Source of the DNA: Falsirhodobacter algicola
GTDB lineage: Bacteria; Pseudomonadota; Alphaproteobacteria; Rhodobacterales; Rhodobacteraceae
Direction of reading: 5' to 3'
NCBI RefSeq assembly: GCF_018279165.1
Contig: NZ_CP047289.1
Location: 983,501 to 1,047,500 of the forward strand
DNA: 64,000 bases
The notes under the pieces are model-generated. The model ran no database searches. It saw only the letters and a list, made by a program, of their open reading frames with translations, and was not told where the DNA came from. The position numbers and the translations under genes are program-made. This document shows positions 18,201-26,244 of this stretch, piece by piece (position 1 is the first letter of the stretch; every line of letters begins with the position of its first letter).

Positions 18201-20199
18201 CACCGGCGGCCCGGCCGTCACGGATTCGGGCGACAGCGCGGCGGTGACGCTGGGCACGGCGTTCACCGCATCGGGTTCGGGCACGATCTCCGGGCTGCGC
18301 TTCTTCAAGGGGGCGCAGGATCTGGGGACGCATACCGGCACGCTGTGGCGCAGCGACGGCACGATCCTCGCCTCCGGGACGTTCACCAACGAATCCGCGA
18401 GCGGGTGGCAGACGCTGGTGTTCAGCAGCCCGATCTCCATCGCGGCGGGGCAAAGCTATGTCGCGGGCTATGCCAGCAACGGGCATTACACCACCACCTC
18501 GGGCTTCTTCGACACGGCATGGACCAGCGGCGGGCTGACCGCGACGGCGGGGGTCTATTCCTATGGCAATGGAACGAGCGTTCCGACCTCCAGCTATGCG
18601 GGCAGCAACTACTGGGTGGACGTGCTCTACAACCCCGCCGCGCCCGGTCAGAACCTTTCCCCGGTGGCGGCGGATGACAGCGGCTACAGCACGCAGACCG
18701 GCACCCCGCTGGTGATCGCCGGCGCGCAGCTTCTGGCCAATGACAGCGATCCCGAAGGCCAACCCCTGACCATCACCGGCGTCGGCGGCGCGGCGAACGG
18801 CACCGTGGCGCTGAATGCGGCGACGGGGGCGATCACCTTCACGCCGCAGGCCGGATATACCGGCGCGGCGGGCTTTACCTATACCATCAGCGACGGTGCG
18901 GGCGGCACGGCCAGCGCCGCCGTCAACCTGTCGGTGACCGAGCCGCCCACCTATGACACCCTGTTCGCGACCAGTGCCGTTCCGGGCACGGTGCAGGTGA
19001 ACGATCCGGCCTCGGTCGAGCTTGGGATGGCTTTCACCGCCGCCCGCGACGGCGAGGTGTCGGGCATCCGCTTCTACAAGGGTGCGCAGAACACCGGCCC
19101 GCATACCGGAACGCTCTGGACGGCGGATGGCGCGGTCCTTGGCACCGTCAGCTTCACCAACGAAAGCGCGAGCGGCTGGCAGATGGCGAACCTCGCCACC
19201 CCGCTGACGGTGACGGCGGGCACGAGCTATGTCGTCTCCTATCACACTAGCGGCAATTATTCGTCGGATGCGGGGTATTTCAACGCGCCCGTCACGAATG
19301 GCGCGCTGACCGGTACCAGCGGCGTCTATGGCTACGGCGCGGCGGGAACCTTCCCGAACCAATCCTACAACAACTCCAACTACTGGGTTGATGTCGCCTA
19401 TACGCCCAGCGCGGCGGCGAACCAAGCGCCGGTGGCGACCCCCGACAACGGCCTTGTCGCGGCCGCAGGAACGCCGCTGCAGATCGCCGTGGCCGATCTT
19501 CTGGCCAACGACACCGATGTCGATGGCGACACGCTGTCGATCACGGCGGTCGGCGGGGCGCGCAAGGGCAGCGTCCGTCTGGATGCGGATGCGGGGATCG
19601 TGACCTTCACCCCCACGACGGGCGCGACGGGTGCGGCGGGGTTCAGCTACACCCTGTCGGACGGGCGCGGCGGGACGGCCACGGGCGATGTGGCGCTGGC
19701 CATCCGCTCGGGCGATGCGGCCGAAAGCCTGTTCGCTGCGAACGCTGCCCCCACGGTGGTGGATTCCGGCGATGCCTCTCCCGTGGAACTGGGGATGCGC
19801 TTCACCGCCGCCTCGGCCGGAGAGGTGCTGGGCGTGAAATTCTACAAGGGCGCGCAGAACACCGGCACGCATAGCGGCAGCCTGTGGACGGCGACCGGTA
19901 CGCGCCTTGCCACCGTGTCCTTCACCAACGAAACGGCGAGCGGCTGGCAGACCGCGAACTTCGACGCCCCCGTCACGGTGGATGCCGATACGAACTACGT
20001 CGTCTCGTACCATACCGACGGGCGCTATGCGGTCGATGCCAACTACTTCGCGCAGACGGTCGCGCGCGGCAGCCTGACGGCCAGCGGGGGCGGCAACGGC
20101 GTCTATGCCTATGGCAGCGACAGCGCCTTCCCGACGGGTTCCTACAACAACTCCAACTACTGGGTGGACGTGGTGTTCAGCTCCTCGCTGGTCGCGTGA
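15214..20199 (+). CDS. Giant modular exoprotein: DMFase-beta-like domain, Ig-like domain, four DUF4082 and three cadherin-like repeats
   Basis: 1661 aa from the ATG at 15214; earlier in-frame starts add no recognisable sequence and the ribosome-binding site is weak. There is no Sec signal. Residues 87-98 carry CxxCx4CxxC. Residues about 155-625 resemble the N,N-dimethylformamidase beta-subunit C-terminal family, with TSDTTWQAYNWWGG and LSVGHDEYWS. About 640-733 is Ig-like. Then come DUF4082 modules at about 736-889, 989-1143, 1246-1399 and 1503-1661, each ending near NYWVDV. Cadherin-like modules (LLANDSD/NDTD) lie between them at about 891-987, 1147-1243 and 1404-1501. No RTX GGxGxD nonapeptides are visible. 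With a type I exporter encoded 327 bp downstream, it is the likely cargo (inference). It may be an adhesin or secreted carbohydrate-binding enzyme. Confidence 0.8.
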   Translation: MPPYDQTQDPWTTTEAGTGGSTDEADAGDLSLQPVSSPSSDMPTPLILSPGAPVVVADTGADAGGGAAGTSGSGAIDWRAAADLMACGSCTGRFCTVCSIRTGADPGTDGKPSGYSAKVLDLYSPGSTAATDSTAKTSLEAEAVNAIVLENQKQGSPESEWLIGTGDSSIEGYAAQFSLNHGETVDFKIRTDSTDYRIDIYRIGYYGGDGARLVQTIDRKLGTAQGQPDPLFDPETKLVDAGNWDVSASWDIPADAVSGVYYAVMTRNDGSGGRNMIPFVVRDDEAKSDITFQTSDTTWQAYNWWGGYNFYGGIDAEGREGRASKLSYNRPIITRDGGYAAGPQDFIFGVEYPTIRWLEQNGYDVNYISGIDTDRDASALLDSKVFLSVGHDEYWSAAQRANVEAARDAGVNLAFLSGNEVYWETRWETSIDGSGTPYRTLVSYKERWDNDDTDVGNTTSTWRDPQYGSGLPENALTGTMFTVDTYRLDTIEVPYDLSNFRFWTNTAVADIAPGEVYELTKNLLGYEWDSDVDNGFRPAGLIQLSNTTVDVQSLLLDYGNTTGEGTATHALTLYRAASGALVFGAGSVYWSWGLDDHHDNEATPTDPNVQQAMVNLFADMGVQPSTLMASLMAATQTGDRVAPVSRVTLPEGPFRAGQSITLTGTATDTGGGSVAVVEVSTDGGQRWHRATGYTNWSYTWTPLAGGTFDILTRAVDDSVNLETPGAPTSITIEAAPTVSVFQPSAQPDDTSSADTGQVNLGMSFTSSEAGSIVGMRYYKGLGDGGTHVGSVWAADGTLLKSATFSADGTEGWQTVSFDSPLQVAAGVTYVASYTSHGHYASTENFFTGPVTNGALTAQSGYYVYNASTAFPIYQANTNYWVDVIFSPTNTENQVPVGVNDNGYLATRNTPITFTAASLLANDSDANGDILSITGTGSAVGGTVSYNAASQIVTFTPTAGYTGAAHFGYAISDGRGGIGSAFVNMQVVAPYESLFGGTGGPAVTDSGDSAAVTLGTAFTASGSGTISGLRFFKGAQDLGTHTGTLWRSDGTILASGTFTNESASGWQTLVFSSPISIAAGQSYVAGYASNGHYTTTSGFFDTAWTSGGLTATAGVYSYGNGTSVPTSSYAGSNYWVDVLYNPAAPGQNLSPVAADDSGYSTQTGTPLVIAGAQLLANDSDPEGQPLTITGVGGAANGTVALNAATGAITFTPQAGYTGAAGFTYTISDGAGGTASAAVNLSVTEPPTYDTLFATSAVPGTVQVNDPASVELGMAFTAARDGEVSGIRFYKGAQNTGPHTGTLWTADGAVLGTVSFTNESASGWQMANLATPLTVTAGTSYVVSYHTSGNYSSDAGYFNAPVTNGALTGTSGVYGYGAAGTFPNQSYNNSNYWVDVAYTPSAAANQAPVATPDNGLVAAAGTPLQIAVADLLANDTDVDGDTLSITAVGGARKGSVRLDADAGIVTFTPTTGATGAAGFSYTLSDGRGGTATGDVALAIRSGDAAESLFAANAAPTVVDSGDASPVELGMRFTAASAGEVLGVKFYKGAQNTGTHSGSLWTATGTRLATVSFTNETASGWQTANFDAPVTVDADTNYVVSYHTDGRYAVDANYFAQTVARGSLTASGGGNGVYAYGSDSAFPTGSYNNSNYWVDVVFSSSLVA

Positions 20200-20225
20200 T
20201 GCCCCGCATGTGCAAAGGACAGAAG

Positions 20226-20513
20226 ATGCATGACGAACTCTATGCCGATGGGATCGGCGAAATCACCGTCAGCGGCCAGATCGTGCGGATCGACCTCGTC
20301 AGCCTGTCGCCGTCCGAGCGGGACGCGAACGGCCAGCCGAAGCCCGTCTTTCGCCAGCGCGTGGTGATGTCGGTCGAAAGCTTCGCCAACAGCGTGGAGT
20401 TGATGCAGAAGGCCCTGAACGGCCTGACCGAGGCCGGGGCCGTTCGCCGGATGCAGCCGCCCACCGAAGTCCCGCCGGCCCCGCGCCGGACCGGATCGCC
20501 GAACTTCAGCTAA
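20226..20513 (+). CDS. Small conserved-looking protein between exoprotein and T1SS exporter, function unknown
   Basis: 95 aa from the ATG at 20226, preceded by AAGGAC; an in-frame ATG at 20199, overlapping the exoprotein stop, is an alternative. The sequence (MHDELYADGIGEITVSGQIVRIDLVSLS) looks beta-rich at the N terminus. A helix follows (SFANSVELMQKALNGLTEAG), then a Pro-rich tail. It has no signal peptide and no Cys in the 95-aa form. It sits 12 bp upstream of the ABC exporter, so it is very likely co-expressed. I do not recognise the family. A chaperone or accessory role in export is a guess from position. Confidence 0.72.
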   Translation: MHDELYADGIGEITVSGQIVRIDLVSLSPSERDANGQPKPVFRQRVVMSVESFANSVELMQKALNGLTEAGAVRRMQPPTEVPPAPRRTGSPNFS

Positions 20514-20525
20514 GGCAGGGGCAGC

Positions 20526-22679
20526 ATGGCCGACGAACCGCAATCCTGCCGCACTGCACTGTGGTGTCTGTCGGCCCTGCTGCGCCATCACGGGCTGGAC
20601 ATCAGCGCCGACCGCCTGCGCACCGATTACGCCGTGAGCGGGGACACCCTGCGCGCGCCCCAACTGATGCGCATGGCGCGGGAAAACGGCCTGAAGGCGC
20701 GGATTTCCAAGGTCGGACGCCGGGGGCTGACGCGGCTCGGTCAGGCCTATCCCGCGCTCGCGCGGCTGCAGAACGGCAACTGGGTCGCCGTCCTCGGCGC
20801 CAGCCGCAGCGAAACCGGCGAGGAGCGGCTGGAGCTCTTGGACCCGCTGGCCGAGGGCGGCCCGCTCAATGTCTCGGTCGAACAGTTCTGCGCCCGCTGG
20901 AACGGCGAATTGCTGCTGGCCAAGCGCAGCTATGCGCTGACCGATCCCGAACAGCCCTTCTCGCTGCGCTGGTTCATGCCCGAGATCCTGCGCCAGCGCC
21001 GCCTGCTGCTGGATGTGGCGGTGGCGGTGGTCGTGCTCTACGGCCTCGGCCTCGCCAGCCCGATCTTCTTCCAACTGGTGATCGACAAGGTGCTGGTCCA
21101 TGAGAGCTATTCGACGCTCTACATGCTCTCCATCGGGATCGTGGGGGCGCTGATCTTCGATGCGGCCTTCGTCTTCCTGCGCCGCTATCTGCTGATCCAT
21201 GCCACGAACCGGATCGACATCCGCGTGGCGACGCGCACCTTCCGTCACCTGATGGACCTGCCGATCACCTTCTTCGAAGGGGGCACGGCGGGCACGCTCG
21301 TCAAGCATATGCAGCAGGCCAGCCGCATCCGGGAATTCCTGACGGGGCGGCTGTTCCTGACGCTGCTGGATGCGATGTCGCTGTTCGTCTTCGTGCCGGT
21401 GCTGTTCTTCTACAGCGCGAAGCTCGCGGCGCTGGTGCTGCTGTTCAGCGCGGCCGTGGCGCTGATCGTGGCGCTGATGGTCGGCCCGTTCCGCCGCCGC
21501 CTCAACGCCCTTTACGATGCCGAAGGGCGCCGGCAGAGCCTGCTGGTGGAAACGATCCACGGCATGCGCACGGTCAAATCGCTGGCGATGGAGCCGCTTC
21601 AGCGCAAGGTCTGGGACGAACGGTCCGCCCGCACCGTCACCACCCGCTTCGAGGTGGAGAAGATTTCCACCGCCGCGCAGGCGGTGACGGGCTTCATGGA
21701 AAAGCTGATGGGCGTTGCGATCGTCGGCTTCGGCGCATTGGCAGTGTTTTCCGGCGATATGACGATCGGGGCGCTGGTGGCGTTCAACATGCTGGCGGGG
21801 CGCGTGTCGGGGCCGCTGACCCAGATCGTGACCATGGTGCACGAATATCAGGAGGTGACGCTGTCGGTCCGCATGCTGGGCGAGGTGATGAACCAGCCCG
21901 TGGAACGTCAGGACCGCAGCGCCGGTCTGCGCCCGCCCATCGCCGGCCCGATCGAGTTCGAGGACGTGACCTTCGCCTACCGCCCCGATCTGCCGCTGGC
22001 GCTGGACAAGGTCTCCTTCACCGTGGGCGCGGGCAGCATTCTGGGGCTGGTCGGTCGGTCGGGTTCGGGCAAGACGACGGTGACGCGGATGATCCAAGGG
22101 CTCTATCCGCCGCAGCGGGGCATCGTGCGCATCGGCGGCCATGACCTGCGCGAGATCGACCTCAATCACCTGCGCCAGAATGTCGGCGTGGTGTTGCAGG
22201 ACAACTTCCTCTTCCGCGGTACCGTGCGCGAGAACATCGCCGCGGCCCGCCCCTCGGCCCCGTTCGACGACATCGTCGCCGCCGCGCGCCTTGCCGGCGC
22301 GGAGGAGTTCATCCAGCAGCTTCCCCGCGGTTTCGACACCATGATCGAGGAGAACGGCGCGAACCTCTCGGGCGGCCAGAAGCAGCGCCTGTCCATCGCC
22401 CGCGCCCTCGTGACCGATCCGCGCATCCTGATCTTCGACGAAGCGACGAGCGCGCTCGACCCCGAAAGCGAGGCCATCGTGCGCGACAGCATCCGCGACA
22501 TCGCGCGGGGCCGGACCGTCATCATCGTGTCCCACCGCCTGTCCACGCTGGCCGATGCCAATGCGATCATGGTCGTGGAAAAGGGCCAACTGGCCGATAT
22601 GGGCACGCATGATCAGCTTCTGAGCCGCTGCACGACCTATCGGCAGCTGTGGAACCAGCAGATGAGGATGGCCGGATGA
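20526..22679 (+). CDS. Type I secretion ABC transporter with degenerate C39-like domain (HlyB/LapB-like)
   Basis: 717 aa. Residues 1-130 form a C39-peptidase-like domain. A Cys lies near the N terminus (SCRTALWCLSALLRHHG), but the catalytic His position reads QNGNW, so it is probably a non-cleaving C39-like domain as in HlyB. Transmembrane helices span about 150-430. The NBD has Walker A GRSGSGKTT (about 509-517), signature LSGGQKQR (about 613), Walker B LIFDEATSALD and switch His in IVSHRLS. It powers one-step export across both membranes with the adaptor encoded downstream (ATGA overlap) and an outer-membrane TolC that is not in the window. Confidence 0.92.
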   Translation: MADEPQSCRTALWCLSALLRHHGLDISADRLRTDYAVSGDTLRAPQLMRMARENGLKARISKVGRRGLTRLGQAYPALARLQNGNWVAVLGASRSETGEERLELLDPLAEGGPLNVSVEQFCARWNGELLLAKRSYALTDPEQPFSLRWFMPEILRQRRLLLDVAVAVVVLYGLGLASPIFFQLVIDKVLVHESYSTLYMLSIGIVGALIFDAAFVFLRRYLLIHATNRIDIRVATRTFRHLMDLPITFFEGGTAGTLVKHMQQASRIREFLTGRLFLTLLDAMSLFVFVPVLFFYSAKLAALVLLFSAAVALIVALMVGPFRRRLNALYDAEGRRQSLLVETIHGMRTVKSLAMEPLQRKVWDERSARTVTTRFEVEKISTAAQAVTGFMEKLMGVAIVGFGALAVFSGDMTIGALVAFNMLAGRVSGPLTQIVTMVHEYQEVTLSVRMLGEVMNQPVERQDRSAGLRPPIAGPIEFEDVTFAYRPDLPLALDKVSFTVGAGSILGLVGRSGSGKTTVTRMIQGLYPPQRGIVRIGGHDLREIDLNHLRQNVGVVLQDNFLFRGTVRENIAAARPSAPFDDIVAAARLAGAEEFIQQLPRGFDTMIEENGANLSGGQKQRLSIARALVTDPRILIFDEATSALDPESEAIVRDSIRDIARGRTVIIVSHRLSTLADANAIMVVEKGQLADMGTHDQLLSRCTTYRQLWNQQMRMAG

Positions 22680-24079
22680 CCCGCCCCCGCGCACGCCTGA
22701 AGCTGGCCGCGAAGGACGGCAAGACCCAGATCCCACAGGACGATCCCGCCGCGCCCGCCCGCATGCCCGACATCCTCGCCTTCCAGCCCGACGCGGTGGA
22801 ACTGGAGGAGCAGTCCCCCCCTGCCCTTGCCCGCATGACGCTCTATGGGGTGGTGGCGCTGCTGGCGCTGGCGGTGTTGTGGTCGATCTTCGCCCGCCTC
22901 GACGAGGTGGTGGTGGCCAAGGGCAAGCTGGTGACGGCGACGCCCGCGCTGGTGGTGCAACCGCTGGAAACCTCGGTCATCCGCGAGATCGCGGTGAAGC
23001 CCGGCGATCACGTCACCGCCGGTCAGGTTCTGGCCCGGCTGGACCCGACCTTCGTATCGGCCGATGGCGGTCAACTGGCCGCCCGCCTGCGCGCGATGGA
23101 GGCCGAGATCGCCCGGCTCGAGGCCGAACTCGGCGGCCAAAGCTACGCCCCCGGCCCGGACGCCTCGGAGGAGGAGACGCTGCAAGCCGCCCTGCACCAA
23201 CGCCGCCAGGCCTATTTCGACGCCACGTTGCAGGATTACGACAGCCGCGTCGCCGAGGCCGAGGCCACCGTCACCGCCACCCGCGGCGAGGAGACGCTGC
23301 TGCAAAAGCGGCTGGATGGGCTGCATCAGATCGACGACATGCGCCTGCAACTGATCGACACGGGCGGCGGTTCGCGCCTTCTGTATCTTCAACAGCGCGA
23401 TCTGAGCCTCGAGGCCGAATCCGGGCTGGAGCGCCTGCGCAACGAGCGGCTGGAGGCGATCCAGCGTCTGGCGCAGGCCCGCGCCGGGGCGACCGCCTTC
23501 GTGGAGGATTTCCACAAGACCGCGACCGAACGGCTCGTCACCCTGCGCGAGCAGCGCAGCGAGACGTTGGAGGAAATGCGCAAGGCCGCCCTGCGCGAAG
23601 AGATGTCGGTCCTGCGCTCCCCCGCCGATGGGGTGGTGCTGGAGGTGGCGGCCCGCTCCGTCGGATCGGTCGCGCAGGGGGCGGAGGCGCTCTTCACGCT
23701 GGTGCCGCAGGGCGTTCCGCTGGAGGCGGAGGTGGCCGTGGATGGGCAGGATATCGGCCGTCTGGCCGTGGGGGACGATGTGCGCATCAAGTTCGATGCC
23801 TTCCCCTTCCAGAAGTTCGGCACCGCCGAGGGCGCCGTCCGCATGATCAGTCAGGACGCCTTCGCCCATGACGAAAACACCGCCAATAACGGCGCGCCGG
23901 CCTTCTACCGGGTGCGGATCGCGGTGGAGGAGAGCGAGCTGCGCCATGTCCTGCCCGGCAGCAGCATGATCCCCGGCATGGGCGTTCAGGCCGAGATCAA
24001 GAGCGGGACGCGGCGGATGATCTCCTACTTCCTCTATCCGCTGCTGCGCGGCTTCGACGAAAGCTTCCGCGAACCCTAA
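22676..24079 (+). CDS. Type I secretion periplasmic adaptor (HlyD family)
   Basis: 467 aa from the ATG at 22676, which overlaps the ABC exporter stop by ATGA. A cytoplasmic tail of about 55 residues leads into one membrane helix (LYGVVALLALAVLWSIFA). The lipoyl half VIREIAVKPGDHVTAGQVLARLDP follows, then a long coiled coil (about 130-320), the second lipoyl half (LRSPADGVVLEVA) and a beta-barrel. The C-terminal GMGVQAEIKSGTRRMISYFLYPLLRGFDESFREP is typical of HlyD/LapC. It completes the inner-membrane part of the exporter for the locus cargo. Confidence 0.93.
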   Translation: MTRPRARLKLAAKDGKTQIPQDDPAAPARMPDILAFQPDAVELEEQSPPALARMTLYGVVALLALAVLWSIFARLDEVVVAKGKLVTATPALVVQPLETSVIREIAVKPGDHVTAGQVLARLDPTFVSADGGQLAARLRAMEAEIARLEAELGGQSYAPGPDASEEETLQAALHQRRQAYFDATLQDYDSRVAEAEATVTATRGEETLLQKRLDGLHQIDDMRLQLIDTGGGSRLLYLQQRDLSLEAESGLERLRNERLEAIQRLAQARAGATAFVEDFHKTATERLVTLREQRSETLEEMRKAALREEMSVLRSPADGVVLEVAARSVGSVAQGAEALFTLVPQGVPLEAEVAVDGQDIGRLAVGDDVRIKFDAFPFQKFGTAEGAVRMISQDAFAHDENTANNGAPAFYRVRIAVEESELRHVLPGSSMIPGMGVQAEIKSGTRRMISYFLYPLLRGFDESFREP

Positions 24080-24085
24080 GGCGTA

Positions 24086-24108
24086 CGGCCCGGCCATGCG
24101 CCGGGCCG
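24086..24108. terminator. Bidirectional hairpin between the T1SS adaptor and the PhoX-like gene
   Basis: A perfect 9-bp stem CGGCCCGGC/GCCGGGCCG with a five-base loop lies in the 40-bp gap between two convergent genes. Confidence 0.6.
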
Positions 24109-24119
24109 CATCCCTTGGA

Positions 24120-26105
24120 TCAGCCGATCCGGCCGCCGCCCTGACGGGTGATCGCGACCACCGCCGGGCGGACCGGCATCGCCTCGTCGAAATCGGGCCA
24201 GCGGGTCGAGAGATCCTCGTAATAGGACGGGCGGCCATGCCCTTCCCAGTCGTCCCCACCATCGGCCGGATGCTGCACCGCGACGAACATCGTCGTCAGA
24301 TCGGCCGTCGGACAGGGGCCGCACATCTCCGCGCCGACCGGCACGCGGTAGAACAGCCGCGAGGTGCCGCGCGCATCGCCATCCGTATCCACCGCCCAAA
24401 GGCCGTCCGTCCGCCCCGTCCCGGCCATGGAGTTGCCGTCCGTGGACACCCAGAGCCGCCCTTCGGCATCGATCGCGGCGTTGTCGGGCATGCCGAACCA
24501 GCCGTTCTTCGTCGTCTCGGTGGAGAAGGTCGCCCCCACCTCGGCCACCGAGGGATCGCCGCATTGCACGAGGATTTCCCACGTCCCGGTCGCGGCGGTG
24601 AAATCGCCGTCCGTTTCGAGGATCTCGATGATATGGCCGAAGGCGTTGTCCGCGCGCGGGTTGGCGGCATCAACCTCTTCGCGGCGGGTGTTGTTGGTCA
24701 GCATGACATAGGCGCGGCCCGTCTGCGGGTTCGGCTGAATGTCCTCGGGGCGGTCCATCGGGGTGGCGCCCACGAGGTCGGCCGCGCGGCGGGTCTCGAT
24801 CAGGATGTCGGCTTGGCTGTCGAAGCCGTTCTCGGCGGTCAGCGGGCCTTCGCCATGCACCAGCGGCAGCCACACCATAGAGCCGTCTTCGTCGAAGCGG
24901 GCCACATGCAGCGTGCCGTCATCGAGCAGGTCCATGTTCGCCGCGCGGTCCTCGGGGTCGAAGGCGGCGGCGGTCACGAATTTATAGACGTAATCGAACC
25001 GCTCATCGTCGCCGAGATAGAAGACGACGCGCCCATCCTTCGCCACGACGCTTTCTGCGCCCTCATGCTTGAAACGGCCGAGGGCCGTGCGCTTCTTCGG
25101 CACGGAGGTCGGGTCCATCACGTCCACCTCGACCACCCAGCCGAAGCGGTTCGGCTCGTTCGGCTCGGCGGCCAGATCGAAACGGTCGTGATAGCGGCCC
25201 CATTGGTAATCGCCGCCCGGAATGCCCATCCGCTCGTAGTTGGCGGCTTCGGGGTGATCGGCCGGAAGCTCTCCGGTGAAATAGCCGTGGATGTTCTCCT
25301 CGGCCATGATGTAGGTGCCCCACGGGGTCACGCCGCCCGCGCAGTTGTTGATCGTGCCGAAGACGCGCGTGCCGGTCCCATCGGCCGAGGTCTTCAGCCG
25401 GTCATGGCCTGCGGCGGGGCCGCTCATCTGCATCTCCGTCTTGGCGGTGATGCGGCGGTTCAGCGCGCCGTCCAGCACCGGGCGCCACTTGCCGCCCTCC
25501 TTGCGGATCTCGACGATGGTGCCGCCATGGGCGGCCATCTCCACATCCACCCGTTCGCGCGTGGCGTCGGCCACGGCGATCTCGCCATCCTCGATGGTGA
25601 CGATGCCGGGGAACATCAGATGCTCGTTCGTGTATTCGTGGTTCACGACCAGCAGACCGCGATCGGCGGCGCCATCCAGCGGGATGAAGCCCACGAAGTC
25701 GTTGTTGTAGCCGAACTGCCGTTCCTGCGCGGCCTCGGTCTGGGCCGCGGGATCGAATTCGGGCGCGTCGGGGAACAGACGATCGCCCCAGCGCAGCAGC
25801 ACATCGGCGTCATAGCCTTCGGCCACGTGGTGATCGGCATCGACGCCCGCCTCAACCTCCGGGAAGTTGAAGGCCGACATGCCCTGCGCGCGGGCCTTGT
25901 CGGCGGCAAGGATCGCCATGGGCGAGACGGTCGCCGCGATCGCCGCCGACGCCATGGACCCCTTGAGGAACCCACGACGGGAGAAGCGGGCGGCGATGAT
26001 GTCGCCCATGGTGCGGTTCGCGGTCGGGTTCAGGCCCGGCCCATCGGCTTCCTCCAATTTGGAGGTGCGGAAGATCTCGGCCTGGCTCTTGGAATTCTGG
26101 GTCAT
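24120..26105 (-). CDS. PhoX-family (DUF839) secreted alkaline phosphatase-like protein
   Basis: 661 aa. The start at 26105 has AGGA upstream. A Tat signal with the twin-arginine motif SRRGFLKG lies at residues 42-49, preceded by the long n-region usual for PhoX and followed by a hydrophobic stretch and ARAQ. The body has NHEYTNEHLMFPG, NNCAGGVTPWGTYI, WVVEVDVMDP, GDDERFDYVYKFV and MLTNNTRR, segments conserved in the Ca/Fe-dependent PhoX phosphatases. It should hydrolyse phosphate esters in the periplasm during phosphate limitation. A candidate PHO box lies about 50 bp upstream, which fits that role. Confidence 0.88.
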   Translation of the reverse strand: MTQNSKSQAEIFRTSKLEEADGPGLNPTANRTMGDIIAARFSRRGFLKGSMASAAIAATVSPMAILAADKARAQGMSAFNFPEVEAGVDADHHVAEGYDADVLLRWGDRLFPDAPEFDPAAQTEAAQERQFGYNNDFVGFIPLDGAADRGLLVVNHEYTNEHLMFPGIVTIEDGEIAVADATRERVDVEMAAHGGTIVEIRKEGGKWRPVLDGALNRRITAKTEMQMSGPAAGHDRLKTSADGTGTRVFGTINNCAGGVTPWGTYIMAEENIHGYFTGELPADHPEAANYERMGIPGGDYQWGRYHDRFDLAAEPNEPNRFGWVVEVDVMDPTSVPKKRTALGRFKHEGAESVVAKDGRVVFYLGDDERFDYVYKFVTAAAFDPEDRAANMDLLDDGTLHVARFDEDGSMVWLPLVHGEGPLTAENGFDSQADILIETRRAADLVGATPMDRPEDIQPNPQTGRAYVMLTNNTRREEVDAANPRADNAFGHIIEILETDGDFTAATGTWEILVQCGDPSVAEVGATFSTETTKNGWFGMPDNAAIDAEGRLWVSTDGNSMAGTGRTDGLWAVDTDGDARGTSRLFYRVPVGAEMCGPCPTADLTTMFVAVQHPADGGDDWEGHGRPSYYEDLSTRWPDFDEAMPVRPAVVAITRQGGGRIG

Positions 26106-26155
26106 GTCGGCATCCTGGCTTATATGCGGGGTCGCGCCCGGCATACGCCCACAGG

Positions 26156-26173
26156 ATGACATTCGCGTTACAT
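26156..26173 (-). promoter_or_regulatory. Candidate PHO box upstream of the PhoX-like gene
   Basis: On the minus strand the sequence reads ATGTAAC-GCGA-ATGTCAT: two 7-mers separated by 4 bases, close to the PhoB consensus of two CTGTCAT-like repeats. A possible -10 (TATGCC) lies about 10 bases downstream. This is seen by eye only. Confidence 0.5.
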
Positions 26174-26244
26174 CGGGGCCGCCCCCTCGCCGCCGCGCGG
26201 CCCGGCCCCATCTTGCTCATGCCCAACATTCCGGAACATCCGAC

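Noticed and set aside
15328..20013. Long antisense frame opposite the giant exoprotein
   Set aside because: It mirrors the GC-biased codons of the plus-strand gene and has the His/Arg/Gly-rich make-up of a shadow frame.
17421..20190. Possible CRISPR-like or tandem DNA repeats
   Set aside because: The repetition is at protein level, with modules of about 150 and 95 residues and no short identical DNA repeats with spacers.
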